From Desulfovibrio sp. (GTDB lineage: Bacteria; Desulfobacterota; Desulfovibrionia; Desulfovibrionales; Desulfovibrionaceae): 64,000 bases of DNA. Below are positions 63,026 to 64,000 of this stretch, piece after piece. The notes beneath the pieces were generated by a model that saw only the letters and a list, made by a program, of their open reading frames with translations, was not told the origin of the DNA and made no database searches. Positions within the stretch are counted from its first letter, which is position 1, and every line of letters begins with the position of its first letter. The stretch is taken from the NCBI GenBank assembly GCA_016208105.1, contig JACQYS010000029.1, positions 1-64,000 of the forward strand. Reading direction: 5' to 3'. The position numbers were made by a program, and so were the translations under genes.

Positions 63026-63559
63026 GTGAACATTCTCCAAACGCCAGCCGCAATCTTCACACAGCCGCCGCACGGATGGAAATCCTGGCGCCTGGTCATG
63101 ACGCGGGCGCTCAAGCAGGCCTGGCGGGCCGGGAAAAGCGGCGAGGCCCCAATCGGGGCAGTGGTGATAGACGCCGCCTCGGGCAAGGTGCTGGCCGAGG
63201 CCTGCAACGGCCCCATCGCGACCAACGACCCCACGGCCCACGCCGAAATACTGGCTTTGCGCCAGGCCGGGCAGGAGCTCGGCAACTACCGGCTTGGCGG
63301 GGCGATCCTGGCCGTCACGCTTGAGCCGTGCATCATGTGCCTGGGAGCCATGGTACATGCGCGCATTGGCGGCCTGGTTTTCGGGGCGCGCGACCCCAAG
63401 GCCGGGGCCGTGGTCTCAAACCTGGACGGCCCGAACCTGCCTTTTCTGAACCACCGGTTTCCCGTTCTGGAGGGAATTCTGGCTGGCGAATGCGGAGCGA
63501 CGCTTTCACGGTTTTTCTCGGCGCGCCGCAAGGAAAAAGCCGCCCAAAGCGGCCCATAA
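63026..63559 (+). CDS. tadA: tRNA adenosine(34) deaminase-like protein
   Basis: It probably starts at GTG 63026 (GAGG about seven bases upstream); ATG 63098 is an alternative. The 177-residue protein has the deaminase metal site HAE (72-74) in DPTAHAEILALRQAG and PCIMC (101-105), with the expected Zn ligands, and the C-terminal helix with HRFPVLEGILAGECGATLSRFF. TadA changes A34 of tRNA-Arg(ACG) to inosine. The N-terminus is slightly long. tRNA-Ser(CGA) lies just downstream. Confidence 0.93.
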   Translation: MNILQTPAAIFTQPPHGWKSWRLVMTRALKQAWRAGKSGEAPIGAVVIDAASGKVLAEACNGPIATNDPTAHAEILALRQAGQELGNYRLGGAILAVTLEPCIMCLGAMVHARIGGLVFGARDPKAGAVVSNLDGPNLPFLNHRFPVLEGILAGECGATLSRFFSARRKEKAAQSGP

Positions 63560-63611
63560 GAGGCTTGCCAACAAGGCCCGATTTCTCTAATGTCCGCTTC
63601 CTTCATGGCGC

Positions 63612-63705
63612 GGAGAGGTACCGAAGTGGCCGTAACGGGCCCGACTCGAAATCGGGTTGCGGGTTAATAGCCTGCACGTGGGTTCGAATCCCACCCTCTC
63701 CGCCA
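63612..63705 (+). tRNA. tRNA-Ser(CGA)
   Basis: The cloverleaf is complete: acceptor GGAGAGG pairs with CCTCTCC (63695-63701), anticodon stem CCCGA/TCGGG holds CTCGAAA with anticodon CGA, a long variable arm follows (class II tRNA), and the T arm has GTGGGTTCGAATCCCAC. The 3' end has encoded G plus CCA. Reads UCG serine codons. The following integrase gene suggests this tRNA 3' end is an island attachment site. Confidence 0.96.
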
Positions 63706-63817
63706 TCTACTCTTCCGCCAACATCCTCATAAGTCCTAATTGCCACGAAATCATTGACAAATTGCTGTGTCGTTTGTCCTCGCTCGTCCACCAACGACCG
63801 CTGACAGCCTCTATTTC

Positions 63818-63912
63818 ACCGGATAACTCACCGGATAACTCAGGTTTATCTGGCCAACCCAACCGGATAACTATGGGATTCCCCGCTATATCTTGATCGA
63901 GAGGTTATCCGG
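63818..63912 (+). promoter_or_regulatory. repeated ACCGGATAACT boxes upstream of the integrase gene
   Basis: Three direct copies of ACCGGATAACT lie at 63818-63828, 63830-63840 and 63862-63872, and a related inverted copy AGGTTATCCGG at 63902-63912 abuts the ATG. Such iterated boxes between a tRNA and an integrase gene are typical of arm-type integrase sites or of an operator that represses the integrase. Confidence 0.7.
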
Positions 63913-64000
63913 ATGTCCCTGACCGATGTCGCCGTTAAGAATGCCAAACCGGGACCGAAGCCTTTCAAGCTCCATGACGAGCGTGGGCTTTTCCTTCTGG
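63913..64000 (+). CDS. start of a tyrosine-recombinase (P4-like) integrase
   Basis: The frame beginning ATG 63913 runs off the window after about 29 residues, MSLTDVAVKNAKPGPKPFKL then HDERGLFLL. This is the N-terminal arm-binding domain (DUF4102-type) of P4/CP4-family integrases, whose proteins usually start M-x-L-T-D-x-x-I/V-x-N-A-K-P. It lies 208 bases after tRNA-Ser(CGA), so a genomic island is expected to the right. Confidence 0.88.
   Translation, partial: MSLTDVAVKNAKPGPKPFKLHDERGLFLL

Overview
The window looks like a chromosomal segment of a free-living, GC-rich deltaproteobacterium of the Desulfovibrionales type (Desulfovibrio or Fundidesulfovibrio-like). This is inferred from gene content and order: a PxxKW cysteine-rich protein, a chemoreceptor carrying a heme-NO-binding (H-NOX-like) domain, a DHH-family manganese pyrophosphatase, the order pdxJ-acpS-nnr-CBS-tsaE-lysC-cimA, the order rpoN-hpf-ptsN-rapZ-mannose-type PTS, and a UGA (selenocysteine) codon inside an exported redox-type protein. 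No taxonomic search was possible.

Layout. (1) Positions 1 to about 6.9 kb are a visibly AT-rich accessory island. It starts in the tail of an IS1595-like transposase and carries a small two-TM protein, a possible RNase-H-fold protein, an SF2 helicase fused to a C-terminal PD-(D/E)XK nuclease, a zinc-ribbon protein, and a convergent pair made of a HEXXH metallopeptidase and a second PD-(D/E)XK protein. Nothing in it matches a defence system I can name; it is the main candidate for an undescribed system. (2) From 6.9 to 10 kb lies an ECF sigma factor flanked by a DGC-family zinc protein, a SHOCT membrane protein, a CMD-family protein and a ProC-like reductase, with two matching promoter-like motifs suggesting a small regulon. 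(3) From 10 to 20.6 kb are Tex, a membrane protein, a Cache-HAMP-PAS-GGDEF-EAL protein, the H-NOX chemoreceptor, a PilZ protein and a Tat-type exported nitroreductase. (4) From 20.9 to 29.2 kb are ugd and the pdxJ-to-cimA metabolic cluster. (5) From 29.3 to 39 kb are a hybrid histidine kinase, methylthioadenosine/adenine salvage genes (mtnP, apt, mtaD-like), a GT-C membrane protein, PxxKW and an M20 peptidase. (6) From 39 to 49.5 kb is a long forward run: mnmG, PilZ, corC, lnt, prfB (with its programmed +1 frameshift), a GGDEF cyclase, a MinD/FlhG ATPase, HU, a CxxU selenoprotein candidate and dapA. (7) From 49.6 to 61.9 kb are a periplasmic cupin, a DUF2087 protein, ppaC, and the reverse-strand rpoN-hpf-ptsN-rapZ-EIIA-EIIB-EIIC run (EIIC has a homopolymer frameshift), preceded by an AT-rich glycosyltransferase coupled to kdsC and pyrG. 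(8) From 62 to 64 kb are purQ, tadA, tRNA-Ser(CGA) and the start of a tyrosine-recombinase gene with repeated operator-like sites, which is the edge of a second genomic island.

The strongest unusual signals are the in-frame UGA at 47819-47821 followed by a perfect SECIS-like hairpin, the helicase-nuclease island, the paired ECF promoter motifs, the poly-A/T frameshift sites in two genes, and a dispersed hairpin repeat of which one copy carries an insertion in its loop.
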